Shown here one piece after another: positions 6,825 through 13,041 of a stretch of DNA of 15,565 bases. The stretch comes from CAG-390 sp964384555 (GTDB lineage Bacteria; Bacillota; Clostridia; Oscillospirales; CAG-272). Location of the stretch: NCBI GenBank assembly GCA_964384555.1, contig CAYLLA010000041.1:1-15565 (forward strand), written 5' to 3'. Under the pieces are notes generated by a model. It did not search any database, was not told where the DNA came from, and saw only the letters and a list, made by a program, of their open reading frames with translations. Positions within the stretch are counted from its first letter, which is position 1. The number at the start of each line of letters is the position of its first letter. Position numbers and translations under genes: made by a program.

Positions 6825-7370
6825 TTATATATCATTTTGGGGTTTTACCGTTTTATAATACCCGCAGGGGTTAAACTCGGTGCAAAGGCCGTTACGGTAA
6901 ACGCACATTGGCACCAAAAACTCGGCAAATTCGGGGTTCAGCTCGGCCACCTGCCGCGCTATCTCTTCCATAACCGCGCGGGTCTCCGGCGAGGCCTGAC
7001 GGCACAGGCGGCGGTGCGCCATAAAAACAAGCTCCTGCGCGTTTATGGACATTATATGCGATACCGGCGCACTCTGCGGTGCCTCGGTGCGGTCATATTT
7101 ATCCTGCCTGTCGTTGCGCTGTGACTGCACATAGTGATTAACGCCTATGTGATGGCGCACAAAATGCACCGATACCCAGTAGGGTATCTCCATTTTAATG
7201 CCAAACCACAGCTCGCGCAGGGGGCTGTGCTCGGCGGCAATAAGACGGCGCTTCCACTCATCCGTTGGTAGCTTTGTTGATGCCTTGCCCACCGTGTTGA
7301 GTGTGCAGGTCTTGCACCAAAGCCAGTCGGCATCGGTGGGATGCTTTAATATCTCGACCTTAAGATCCAT
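6825..7370 (-). CDS. thyX: ThyX-like (FAD-dependent thymidylate synthase family) protein
   Basis: A 181-aa protein related to ThyX, which makes dTMP from dUMP using methylenetetrahydrofolate, FAD and NAD(P)H. Supporting features are EHSPLRELWFGIKM (47-60), the substrate-loop region FVRHHIGVNHYVQSQR (70-85), and an N-A-x-E-L-x(6)-R-L-C block (110-123) as in ThyX. The signature is unusual: RHH at 72-74 instead of RHR, and Ser83 lies 8 rather than 7 residues after the triplet. The product is also short for a family normally above 200 aa. It may be a divergent ThyX or a paralogue with another role; no thyA or dihydrofolate reductase gene is in this window. The start has GGGGTG just upstream and lies 11 bases after the Dabb stop, so the two form an operon. 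Confidence 0.75.
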   Translation of the reverse strand: MDLKVEILKHPTDADWLWCKTCTLNTVGKASTKLPTDEWKRRLIAAEHSPLRELWFGIKMEIPYWVSVHFVRHHIGVNHYVQSQRNDRQDKYDRTEAPQSAPVSHIMSINAQELVFMAHRRLCRQASPETRAVMEEIARQVAELNPEFAEFLVPMCVYRNGLCTEFNPCGYYKTVKPQNDI

Positions 7371-7381
7371 GCCGCACCCCG

Positions 7382-7684
7382 TTATATCTCGCAGTCGATA
7401 ACGACTCTTTCTGTGCGCACCTGCTTTACATACTCCTGTACCTTGCGGTGCTCCGGGTGTACGCGGTAGCCCTCAAGCGCCGCGGCGTCATCAAACTCTG
7501 TCAGCAGTACCATGTCAAAGGACATATCCGTGTGCGATATATCCGTGCCTATCTCCATCCGCTCAAGTCCCGGCACAACGCCCAAAAGCGCCATCAGGGA
7601 GGCGCGAACGTGCGCCATGTTTTCTTCTTTTGTGCGGCCGAGAGCCTCATCGGCAAAGCGCCACATAACTATATGTCTTATCAT
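7382..7684 (-). CDS. Stress-responsive alpha/beta-barrel (Dabb) domain protein
   Basis: A 100-aa single-domain protein of the dimeric alpha/beta-barrel (Dabb) type. It opens with MIRHIVMWRF, has MSFDMVLLTEFDD in the middle, and contains HPEHRKVQEYV, the His-rich block near the C-terminus usual in this family. Members form small dimeric barrels; biochemical roles are diverse and often unknown. I chose the ATG at 7684 for family homology and an AGGCAGG sequence upstream. It is first in an operon with the thyX-like gene and is transcribed divergently from uridine kinase. Confidence 0.85.
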   Translation of the reverse strand: MIRHIVMWRFADEALGRTKEENMAHVRASLMALLGVVPGLERMEIGTDISHTDMSFDMVLLTEFDDAAALEGYRVHPEHRKVQEYVKQVRTERVVIDCEI

Positions 7685-7719
7685 AACAACAACCTGCCTT
7701 TTTATTTTTTTCACTATAA

Positions 7720-7748
7720 ATGATATCACGCGGGGGCGATTTTGTCAA
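7720..7748 (-). promoter_or_regulatory. Sigma-A promoter of the Dabb-thyX operon
   Basis: Minus strand: TTGACA (7748-7743), 17 bases, TATCAT (7725-7720). It lies back to back with the udk promoter; the two -35 boxes are 18 bases apart. Confidence 0.8.
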
Positions 7749-7766
7749 GTCACCGCGCCCGCGGTA

Positions 7767-7795
7767 TTGCGTTTTTTTCATTTTTATTATATAAT
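7767..7795 (+). promoter_or_regulatory. Sigma-A promoter of udk
   Basis: TTGCGT (7767-7772), 17-base spacer, TATAAT (7790-7795), about 42 bases before the udk start codon. Confidence 0.75.
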
Positions 7796-7837
7796 ATAAG
7801 TGACAAAACGGCGCGGCCGTTTAAGCGAGGTGCGGGT

Positions 7838-8467
7838 ATGGACTCATTGCTGATAGGTGTAGCCGGCGGGACCGGCAGTGGTAAGACGACTCTTGTTTCA
7901 AAACTTGCCGAGCATTTTGCGGGGGAGGTGGCGGTCCTCTGCCACGACTGGTACTACCGTGCGCAGGACGAGCTGACCCTCCCTGAGCGTGCACGGCAGA
8001 ATTACGACTGCCCGGAGGCGTTTGAGACCGAGCGGTTGATAGCCGATCTGCGCGCACTGCGCCACGGCGAGGCGGTGGATTGCCCGCAATATGACTACAC
8101 ACAGCACACGCGGGCGCAAAACACCCTGCATATCGAGCCGGCACGTGTGATCATAGTTGAGGGGATACTGCTGTTTGCCGACCGTGAGCTGCGGCAGATG
8201 CTGGATATTCGCATTTTTGTGGATACCGATGCAGATATCCGCATCCTGCGCCGCCTGCAGCGGGATGTGCTTGAGCGCGGGCGGAGCATCGGATCGGTAA
8301 TATCTCAATACACCGAAACGGTAAAGCCGATGCATGAGGCGTATGTTGAGCCATCCAAAAAATATGCGCACCTGATAGTTCCGGAGGGCGGCGAGAATAC
8401 CGTTGCGCTGGATATGATACTTGGCCGCATAGCGCGGCAGCTGAATATAAGTGAGTTTAAAAAATGA
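7838..8467 (+). CDS. udk: Uridine kinase family protein
   Basis: A 209-aa P-loop nucleoside kinase, predicted to phosphorylate uridine/cytidine to UMP/CMP in pyrimidine salvage. The Walker A loop is GGTGSGKTT (10-18). CHDWYYR (35-41) is the nucleoside-binding region, with Trp where Asn or Ser is common (DNFYK, DSYYK). YDCPEAFE (56-63) and YDYTQHTR (85-92) are typical of the family, VIIVEGILLF (104-113) is the Walker B-like strand, and RRLQRDVLERGRS (138-150) is the lid. Length is usual for bacterial Udk. The start is set by GAGGTG 6 bases upstream. The last codons overlap the next gene by ATGA, indicating translational coupling. A related kinase such as phosphoribulokinase-like is possible but less likely. 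Confidence 0.9.
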   Translation: MDSLLIGVAGGTGSGKTTLVSKLAEHFAGEVAVLCHDWYYRAQDELTLPERARQNYDCPEAFETERLIADLRALRHGEAVDCPQYDYTQHTRAQNTLHIEPARVIIVEGILLFADRELRQMLDIRIFVDTDADIRILRRLQRDVLERGRSIGSVISQYTETVKPMHEAYVEPSKKYAHLIVPEGGENTVALDMILGRIARQLNISEFKK

Positions 8468-9078
8468 AAAAAACACTGATATACCTAAAATATCTTATGC
8501 CGCTTGCGGCGGTGCTGACGTTTGCGCTTTATCTTATGGCAAGGTCCGTATTTTTTATCAATGACGGCGAGGTCAAGCGGCGGCAGTCCTTTAAAACGCT
8601 GGCGGCATCCACCTACGCGGCGGCGGAGGATAGGCTTGACAGGCTTGAGCGTGAGGAGGAGCCGGACGAGGTGGATCTTTCCTTTGCCCGGAGCGCCCGC
8701 GGCTATGTGATAGCCTGCCGCGTGTGCCTTGGCGTGGCATTCTTTTTTGCGATATACGCGGCCGCCGTTTCGATATTTGCAATAAGCCTGCCGCCGCGCA
8801 CGGAGGCCGCGCTGAATTGCAAATTTATGTTGCGGCTGGTACTGCCGCGGCCGTGGCTTTTGCCGTGCATCCCACTGCTTTGCTTGCCGTACGCCTGCCT
8901 TGCACGCTATATCTGCCGCCTTTATGCAAAATATTATCTTTATGATGTATCAATAGGATACCACGGTCTCTCCCCGGCCACTCTCTTGGCCGCCTTGATA
9001 GCCATCTGCTTTGTGCTCTTTTTTGTGACCAAACGCTTCGAGCGCGAGCTTAAAATGGATCCGTATAGGAGGATATAA
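8464..9078 (+). CDS. Hypothetical four-helix membrane protein
   Basis: I do not recognise a family for this 204-aa protein. Four hydrophobic segments are visible: about 7-30, 80-108, 126-152 (Pro- and Cys-rich) and 170-190. Between the first two is a charged, partly helical stretch (55-72, EDRLDRLEREEEPDEVD) that could form a short coiled coil. The C-terminus is basic (KRFERELKMDPYRRI). Its ATG overlaps the udk stop (ATGA), so it is co-translated with uridine kinase. That suggests co-regulation but does not define a function. No signal peptide cleavage site or catalytic motif is evident. Confidence 0.8.
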   Translation: MKKTLIYLKYLMPLAAVLTFALYLMARSVFFINDGEVKRRQSFKTLAASTYAAAEDRLDRLEREEEPDEVDLSFARSARGYVIACRVCLGVAFFFAIYAAAVSIFAISLPPRTEAALNCKFMLRLVLPRPWLLPCIPLLCLPYACLARYICRLYAKYYLYDVSIGYHGLSPATLLAALIAICFVLFFVTKRFERELKMDPYRRI

Positions 9079-9103
9079 GACGTAAAGGCGGGTCATATAA
9101 TGC

Positions 9104-9168
9104 AAAAAGAGAGCCAAGCAAGCTCGGCTCTCTCAAGTATATATCCGCAAATGTATACCCCAATTAGT
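9104..9168 (-). ncRNA. Predicted small RNA of about 65 nt, independently transcribed
   Basis: A near-consensus promoter (TATAAT at 9180-9175) is followed only about 65 bases later by a terminator-shaped hairpin, so transcription should give a very short RNA. On the minus strand the hairpin is AGAGAGCC / GGCTCTCT (9133-9108) with a 10-base loop and then TTTTT. Upstream of it the RNA can pair GUAUA with UAUAC (within about 9136-9157). No open reading frame with a ribosome site fits. I know of no named RNA family that matches. The RNA is antisense to the 3' untranslated region of the udk operon, whose likely terminator lies beyond it at 9251-9281. The start coordinate is estimated from the -10 box. 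Confidence 0.6.
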
Positions 9169-9174
9169 ACTATT

Positions 9175-9203
9175 ATTATACCACAAGGCTTGAAAAAATG
9201 CAA
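9175..9203 (-). promoter_or_regulatory. Promoter of the predicted small RNA
   Basis: Minus strand: TTGCAT (9203-9198), 17 bases, TATAAT (9180-9175), with TGG before the -10 (extended -10). There is no coding sequence downstream, only the 65-base stretch ending in a terminator hairpin. Confidence 0.75.
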
Positions 9204-9250
9204 CCCCTTATTGCAAGATAGCAGGGTGTTTTGCAGTGACAGATAAGTGG

Positions 9251-9281
9251 AAAAAGACAGCGGCGGGCCGCTGCCTTTTTT
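9251..9281. terminator. Terminator between the udk operon and the transglutaminase gene, usable on both strands
   Basis: CAGCGGC / GCCGCTG stem (9258-9273), extended by G-C and A-T pairs to 9251-9280 with one mismatch (9257/9274). On plus it ends in TTTTTT, on minus in TTTTT. It can end the udk operon on plus and transglutaminase-gene transcripts on minus, which also insulates the small-RNA promoter just to the left. Confidence 0.75.
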
Positions 9282-9288
9282 CTAAACG

Positions 9289-9433
9289 CACGCTGCATTC
9301 GCCGCATGCACATCACTTTGCGGCGCGAGCCGCGAAACATCACTCGGCGCGGAGCGCCGGCATCACTCGCGGAGCGAACATCACTCCGCATTATTGCGGT
9401 ACATCACTCCGCACGCAGTGCGGAACTCCCGGC
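9289..9433 (-). repeat. Mini-hairpin repeat array C
   Basis: Read on minus: hairpins CCGCAC-TGC-GTGCGG, CCGCA-ATAA-TGCGG, CGC-TCC-GCG, CGGCGC-TCC-GCGCCG and GCGGC-TCGC-GCCGC, joined by AGTGATGT-like linkers. Bases 9305-9357 repeat 2868-2920 at 49 of 53 positions. The right part runs into the end of the transglutaminase gene. The 325-base gap 9079-9403 contains this array, a terminator and the predicted small RNA, with no protein gene. Confidence 0.8.
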
Positions 9434-10759
9434 CCCATAGCTTCCCACCGTGATGGTGGCCGCGATTATCCTAAAATCGGTGGCAAGACGGCGGCGGTAG
9501 TCCATTCCAAAATGGATGTACCCCAGCCCGCCGCTGCTTGAAAGCTCATATGTGGGGTCGCAAAAGCTCGCCTCGCCGCCGATGGTCAGCTGCACCCACG
9601 CGTGCCCCGTGACCTCGCCGCGCATATCGCAGCAGCAAAACTCGGCATCAAGCCCCGCCTGTGTCATCATCTGCACGCACGCGCGGGCAAAGGTAGCGCA
9701 TATTCCAAGGTGTCCCTCGGCGTATGCGGTATAGCTTGGAATATACCTTGGCGTGTAATTATCATCATACATGCCGTAATCATATTTGCAGACCGCGGTA
9801 AGGTTGTGGTATACCACCCGCGCGCGGCTCTCCTCGTCAAGGGAGACACCTGCACCTGCAAGATAGGCATTTGCCGCATCGGTAAAGCTGCCTACGAGCG
9901 CATCATGCTCGGCGCGGGATGATGTGTTGTAGCTCCAGTTAAAGCTGCCCGCCGCCGCATCATAGGCGGTGAGGAGGTCAAACTCCACCTCTGCGCCAAA
10001 CAGCGGGAACTCCCGCTCAAGCAGCTGCGGCAGGTAGTAGGCGCAAAAGGCAGAGGGACAGGGCACCGTTGTTTTGTAGTTAAGATACGCATCGATAAAA
10101 TCTATGTACACTCGGCAAAGCTCCGCGCCGCCCAAAGCCGCGGCGGCATCGGACAGGCGGTAGGGCGAGTAGATATAAGCCCCACCCGCCACGGCAGGTG
10201 CGATGCGCTCGGCAATATCCGTCGGCAACACTCCGCCCTCAGGGGTGTCATATTTGGGTATCTCAAGCTCATAAAAGCCGGGCGTTTGGGTGCGCTCGCC
10301 GTAATATATCGCCGCGCAGTCAAGGGTCGCCTCGCCGGCGGTGACGGATATCCGCCCAACGATCGTTACCACACTGCAGATATACTCGTATTTCGGCAGA
10401 CCGTCCGCATCGGCGGTCGATAGCGTCAGGCGGGAGATGCTCACGCCGCCAAGCTCCAAGGGGGAGGGGAGCTCAAGATAAAACTCGCCGCGGGCATCGG
10501 TATTGCTTTTGTTTTTGGTAAGACCGCCCACCAGCACCACGCCGCGGCCGTCCATGGCGGAGATATCCCCGCCGTTTGCCGTGGCGGCTTCGGTCTCGGT
10601 CGGAGTCGTAGATGACGGCGGCGCGGCGTCAGAGGTCTCATCTGTCTGCGGCGGCAGGGTGGCAGGTGTCCCGCCGCCGGGATGTACGCACCCCGCCAGC
10701 ACCAAAAGACAAAATACAGCTGTGATCAGGGCGCACGCCCTGTTTTTTTTATGTGACAT
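9404..10759 (-). CDS. Transglutaminase-like domain lipoprotein
   Basis: A 451-aa predicted surface lipoprotein. The signal peptide ends in lipobox LAGC (Cys24), followed by a Pro/Thr/Ser-rich linker to about residue 62. Residues about 70-300 have no family I recognise. The C-terminal third is a transglutaminase/protease-like core with a visible triad: Cys354 (GICATFARACVQMM), His386 (TGHAWVQL) and Asp401 (DPTYE). Such bacterial domains are cysteine proteases, amidases or cross-linking enzymes acting at the wall; the substrate is unknown. The ATG at 10759 has AGGAGGTGGAGC directly upstream. It is a single gene with its own promoter, next to the PTS operon on the same strand. The final residues and stop codon are encoded by a mini-hairpin repeat (linker AGTGATGT supplies TGA), so the C-terminus may have been altered by repeat insertion. 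Confidence 0.85.
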   Translation of the reverse strand: MSHKKNRACALITAVFCLLVLAGCVHPGGGTPATLPPQTDETSDAAPPSSTTPTETEAATANGGDISAMDGRGVVLVGGLTKNKSNTDARGEFYLELPSPLELGGVSISRLTLSTADADGLPKYEYICSVVTIVGRISVTAGEATLDCAAIYYGERTQTPGFYELEIPKYDTPEGGVLPTDIAERIAPAVAGGAYIYSPYRLSDAAAALGGAELCRVYIDFIDAYLNYKTTVPCPSAFCAYYLPQLLEREFPLFGAEVEFDLLTAYDAAAGSFNWSYNTSSRAEHDALVGSFTDAANAYLAGAGVSLDEESRARVVYHNLTAVCKYDYGMYDDNYTPRYIPSYTAYAEGHLGICATFARACVQMMTQAGLDAEFCCCDMRGEVTGHAWVQLTIGGEASFCDPTYELSSSGGLGYIHFGMDYRRRLATDFRIIAATITVGSYGAGSSALRAE

Positions 10760-10815
10760 TGCTCCACCTCCTGCCCCGCCGCGGCGGAACGGAATATCCG
10801 TATACATATATCCTA

Positions 10816-10844
10816 ATTATATCACATAATTTCCGCCTTGTAAA
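10816..10844 (-). promoter_or_regulatory. Sigma-A promoter of the transglutaminase-like gene
   Basis: Minus strand: TTTACA (10844-10839), 17 bases, TATAAT (10821-10816). It starts 5 bases after the ptsG stop codon. No terminator is evident between the two genes, so read-through from the PTS operon is also possible. Confidence 0.75.
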
Positions 10845-10848
10845 GCAG

Positions 10849-12492
10849 TCAGGTGTCCGCCTCGCGCTCTATCAGCTCGCAAAGCTCGCTTTTTATCACC
10901 GATACCTGCGGACCGTACACCACCTGCACACCATCGCCGCGGCGTATCACTCCCGCCGCGCCGCTCTTTTTAAGCAACTCATCATCCACATCCTCGCCGC
11001 GCAAAACGCTCACGCGCAGGCGGGTGGCGCAGGCATCCACGCTTTGAATATTCCCGCGCCCGCCAAGCCCGCGCAAAATGATCGAGGCCTGTGACTCCTC
11101 GCCAACATCCGCCGCCGACATCTGCGGCTCACCCGGCGCGGCGCGGCGGCGCTCAACATCCGCACGAGAATAAAGCCGCACCTCGCCGCCGTCCGCCTCC
11201 CGCCCGGGGGTGGGGAGGTCGAATTTTTTTATCATCATGCCGAAAAGCAGATAATATATCGCAAAATACAACGCGCCCACCGGCAGTATCATAAGCCAGT
11301 TGGTCCTTGCCTGCCCCTGTATCACGCCAAAAAGCAAAAGGTCTATCAGCCCGCCGGAAAATGTCATGCCAACGCCAACGCGCAGGATGTGCATCAGCAT
11401 ATATGAAAGCCCGGATAGGATGCAGTGGATGAGATAGATAGAGGGTGCTGTGAACAAAAAAGTAAATTCCAGCGGCTCGGTGATGCCGGTGAGGATCGAT
11501 GTCAGCGCGGCGGAGAGCAAAAGCCCGCCCGCGGCGCGGCGGCGGTCGGGGCGCGCCTGCCTGTATATGGCCAGCGCCAGCCCCGGCAGACCGAATATCA
11601 TGATGGGGAACTTGCCAGACATAAATCTTGTGGCGCTGACCGAAAAAACCTTGGTGGATGCCGAGGCAAGCTCGGCAAAAAATATATTCTGCGCGCCGCT
11701 GACGAGTGCACCGTCTATCATCGCCGTGCCGCCCACACCCGTCTGCCAAAAGGGCAGATAAAACACATGGTGGAGTCCAAAGGGTATCAAAAGCCGCTCA
11801 ATAAGACCGTATATCAGCGTTCCCACATACCCCGAGCCCAAAACGAGCGAGCCGAGCGCGTGTATTCCCGCCTGAATATACGGCCAAATAAGAAACATCA
11901 CGCCGCCCACGAGGGTGTAGACAACGGTTGAGATGATAGGTACAAAGCGCGTGCCGCCAAAAAAGGATATCACCCCGGGCAGGCGGAGCTTGTAGGTCCG
12001 ATTGTGCAGGGCGGCCACGCCAAGGCCGACTATAATGCCGCCGAAAACGCCCATCTCAAGCGAGCGTATGCCGCACACATCCCCCACCGCGCCCTCGGGG
12101 AGGGAGCCGTCGGTCAGCCGCCCGCTGACCGCAAGCAAGCTGCCAATGGTCGAGTGCATAACAAAAAAGGCAATGGCGGCGGAAAGCACTGCCGTGGCTT
12201 TTTCACTCTCCGCCATGCCAAGCGCCACGCCCATGGCAAAAAGTATCGGCAGGTTGTTAAAGATTATCGAGCCGACGGCAGACATCACGCCAAGCACCGC
12301 GCCCGCCGCCGTGCCCTCGCCGAGTATGCCGCCAAGACCCAGTGATGCGATGGTGGCGGGATTGGTAAGGGATGAGCCGATGCCAAGAAAGAGTCCCGCT
12401 ATCGGCAACAGGGCAATGGGGAGCATAAAGGAGCGCCCCACGCGCTGTAAAATGCCAAAGGCGCGCCCCTCGCCCCTTGCGGCCGCGCTCAT
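10849..12492 (-). CDS. ptsG: PTS transporter subunit EIICB, glucose/glucoside family
   Basis: A 547-aa membrane permease that takes up and phosphorylates a sugar. Residues 1 to about 430 form the EIIC membrane domain (starting FGILQRVGRSFMLPIALLPI). It includes the sugar-site region PFGLHHVFYLPFWQTG and the loop ITEPLEF. After a polar linker the EIIB domain (about 470-547) carries the phosphorylated cysteine Cys488 in DACATRLRV, usually DACITRLRV. GLHHVFY with NIFFAELA resembles clostridial PtsG-type glucose permeases, but maltose or another glucoside cannot be excluded. EIIA is not fused; it is encoded just upstream, its stop overlapping this ATG (ATGA). It is the last gene of the PTS operon. 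Confidence 0.9.
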   Translation of the reverse strand: MSAAARGEGRAFGILQRVGRSFMLPIALLPIAGLFLGIGSSLTNPATIASLGLGGILGEGTAAGAVLGVMSAVGSIIFNNLPILFAMGVALGMAESEKATAVLSAAIAFFVMHSTIGSLLAVSGRLTDGSLPEGAVGDVCGIRSLEMGVFGGIIVGLGVAALHNRTYKLRLPGVISFFGGTRFVPIISTVVYTLVGGVMFLIWPYIQAGIHALGSLVLGSGYVGTLIYGLIERLLIPFGLHHVFYLPFWQTGVGGTAMIDGALVSGAQNIFFAELASASTKVFSVSATRFMSGKFPIMIFGLPGLALAIYRQARPDRRRAAGGLLLSAALTSILTGITEPLEFTFLFTAPSIYLIHCILSGLSYMLMHILRVGVGMTFSGGLIDLLLFGVIQGQARTNWLMILPVGALYFAIYYLLFGMMIKKFDLPTPGREADGGEVRLYSRADVERRRAAPGEPQMSAADVGEESQASIILRGLGGRGNIQSVDACATRLRVSVLRGEDVDDELLKKSGAAGVIRRGDGVQVVYGPQVSVIKSELCELIEREADT

Positions 12493-12992
12493 GATGCGCC
12501 ACCCGCGGCGGTTTTTTTGTTGACCTCATAGGTCATGGCAACGTCATGCCCGCCGCGCACCGCGCCCGGGCGCACCCGCGGGCGGCTGATGCACTCGCTG
12601 TTTGATATCAGCACCACAACAGACGGGTCAAGCCCCGCCTCGTGCAGGACATCAAGCTCCACCCGCGCCAAAGGATCCCCCGCGGCCAGTGCATCCCCCG
12701 CCGCCGCCAGCGGGAAAAAGCCGCGCCCGCCGAGCGATACGGTATCAATGCCGATGTGCAGGAGCAGCTCCAGCCCATCCGTGGTCTCTATCGTGTAGGC
12801 GTGCCGCGCCTCGGAGATCGACATAAGCTTGCCGTCGGCGGGGCAAAATATCGCGCCGTCTGTCGGCCGCACGGCAAAGCCCGTGCCCAGCATGCCGGAG
12901 GCAAACGCCTCGTCAGGGACCTCCGAGAGAGGGATCGCCCTCCCGTTTGCGGCGGCAACCAACCGCCCGCCGCTTTGTTTGAATATTGACAT
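12489..12992 (-). CDS. crr: PTS EIIA component, glucose family (Crr-like)
   Basis: A 167-aa soluble phosphocarrier passing phosphate from HPr to EIIB. The fold signature is TDGAIFCPADGKLMSI (44-59), His64 and the active histidine His79 in LLLHIGIDTVSLGGRGF. The pair His64/His79 corresponds to the two active-site histidines of EIIA-Glc. The ATG at 12992 has AGAGG 6 bases upstream. It lies 49 bases after ptsI and overlaps ptsG by 4 bases. In Gram-positives a separate EIIA-Glc mainly serves transport rather than the adenylate cyclase control seen in enterics. Confidence 0.92.
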   Translation of the reverse strand: MSIFKQSGGRLVAAANGRAIPLSEVPDEAFASGMLGTGFAVRPTDGAIFCPADGKLMSISEARHAYTIETTDGLELLLHIGIDTVSLGGRGFFPLAAAGDALAAGDPLARVELDVLHEAGLDPSVVVLISNSECISRPRVRPGAVRGGHDVAMTYEVNKKTAAGGAS

Positions 12993-13041
12993 GTGTACCT
13001 CTTTTCTTTTTGCCGCACGGAGCATATGCCGGCGCTCCGCG

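Noticed and set aside
9079..9168. Small peptide encoded by the predicted small RNA
   Set aside because: An open frame from a TTG exists but has no ribosome site and runs through the terminator hairpin.
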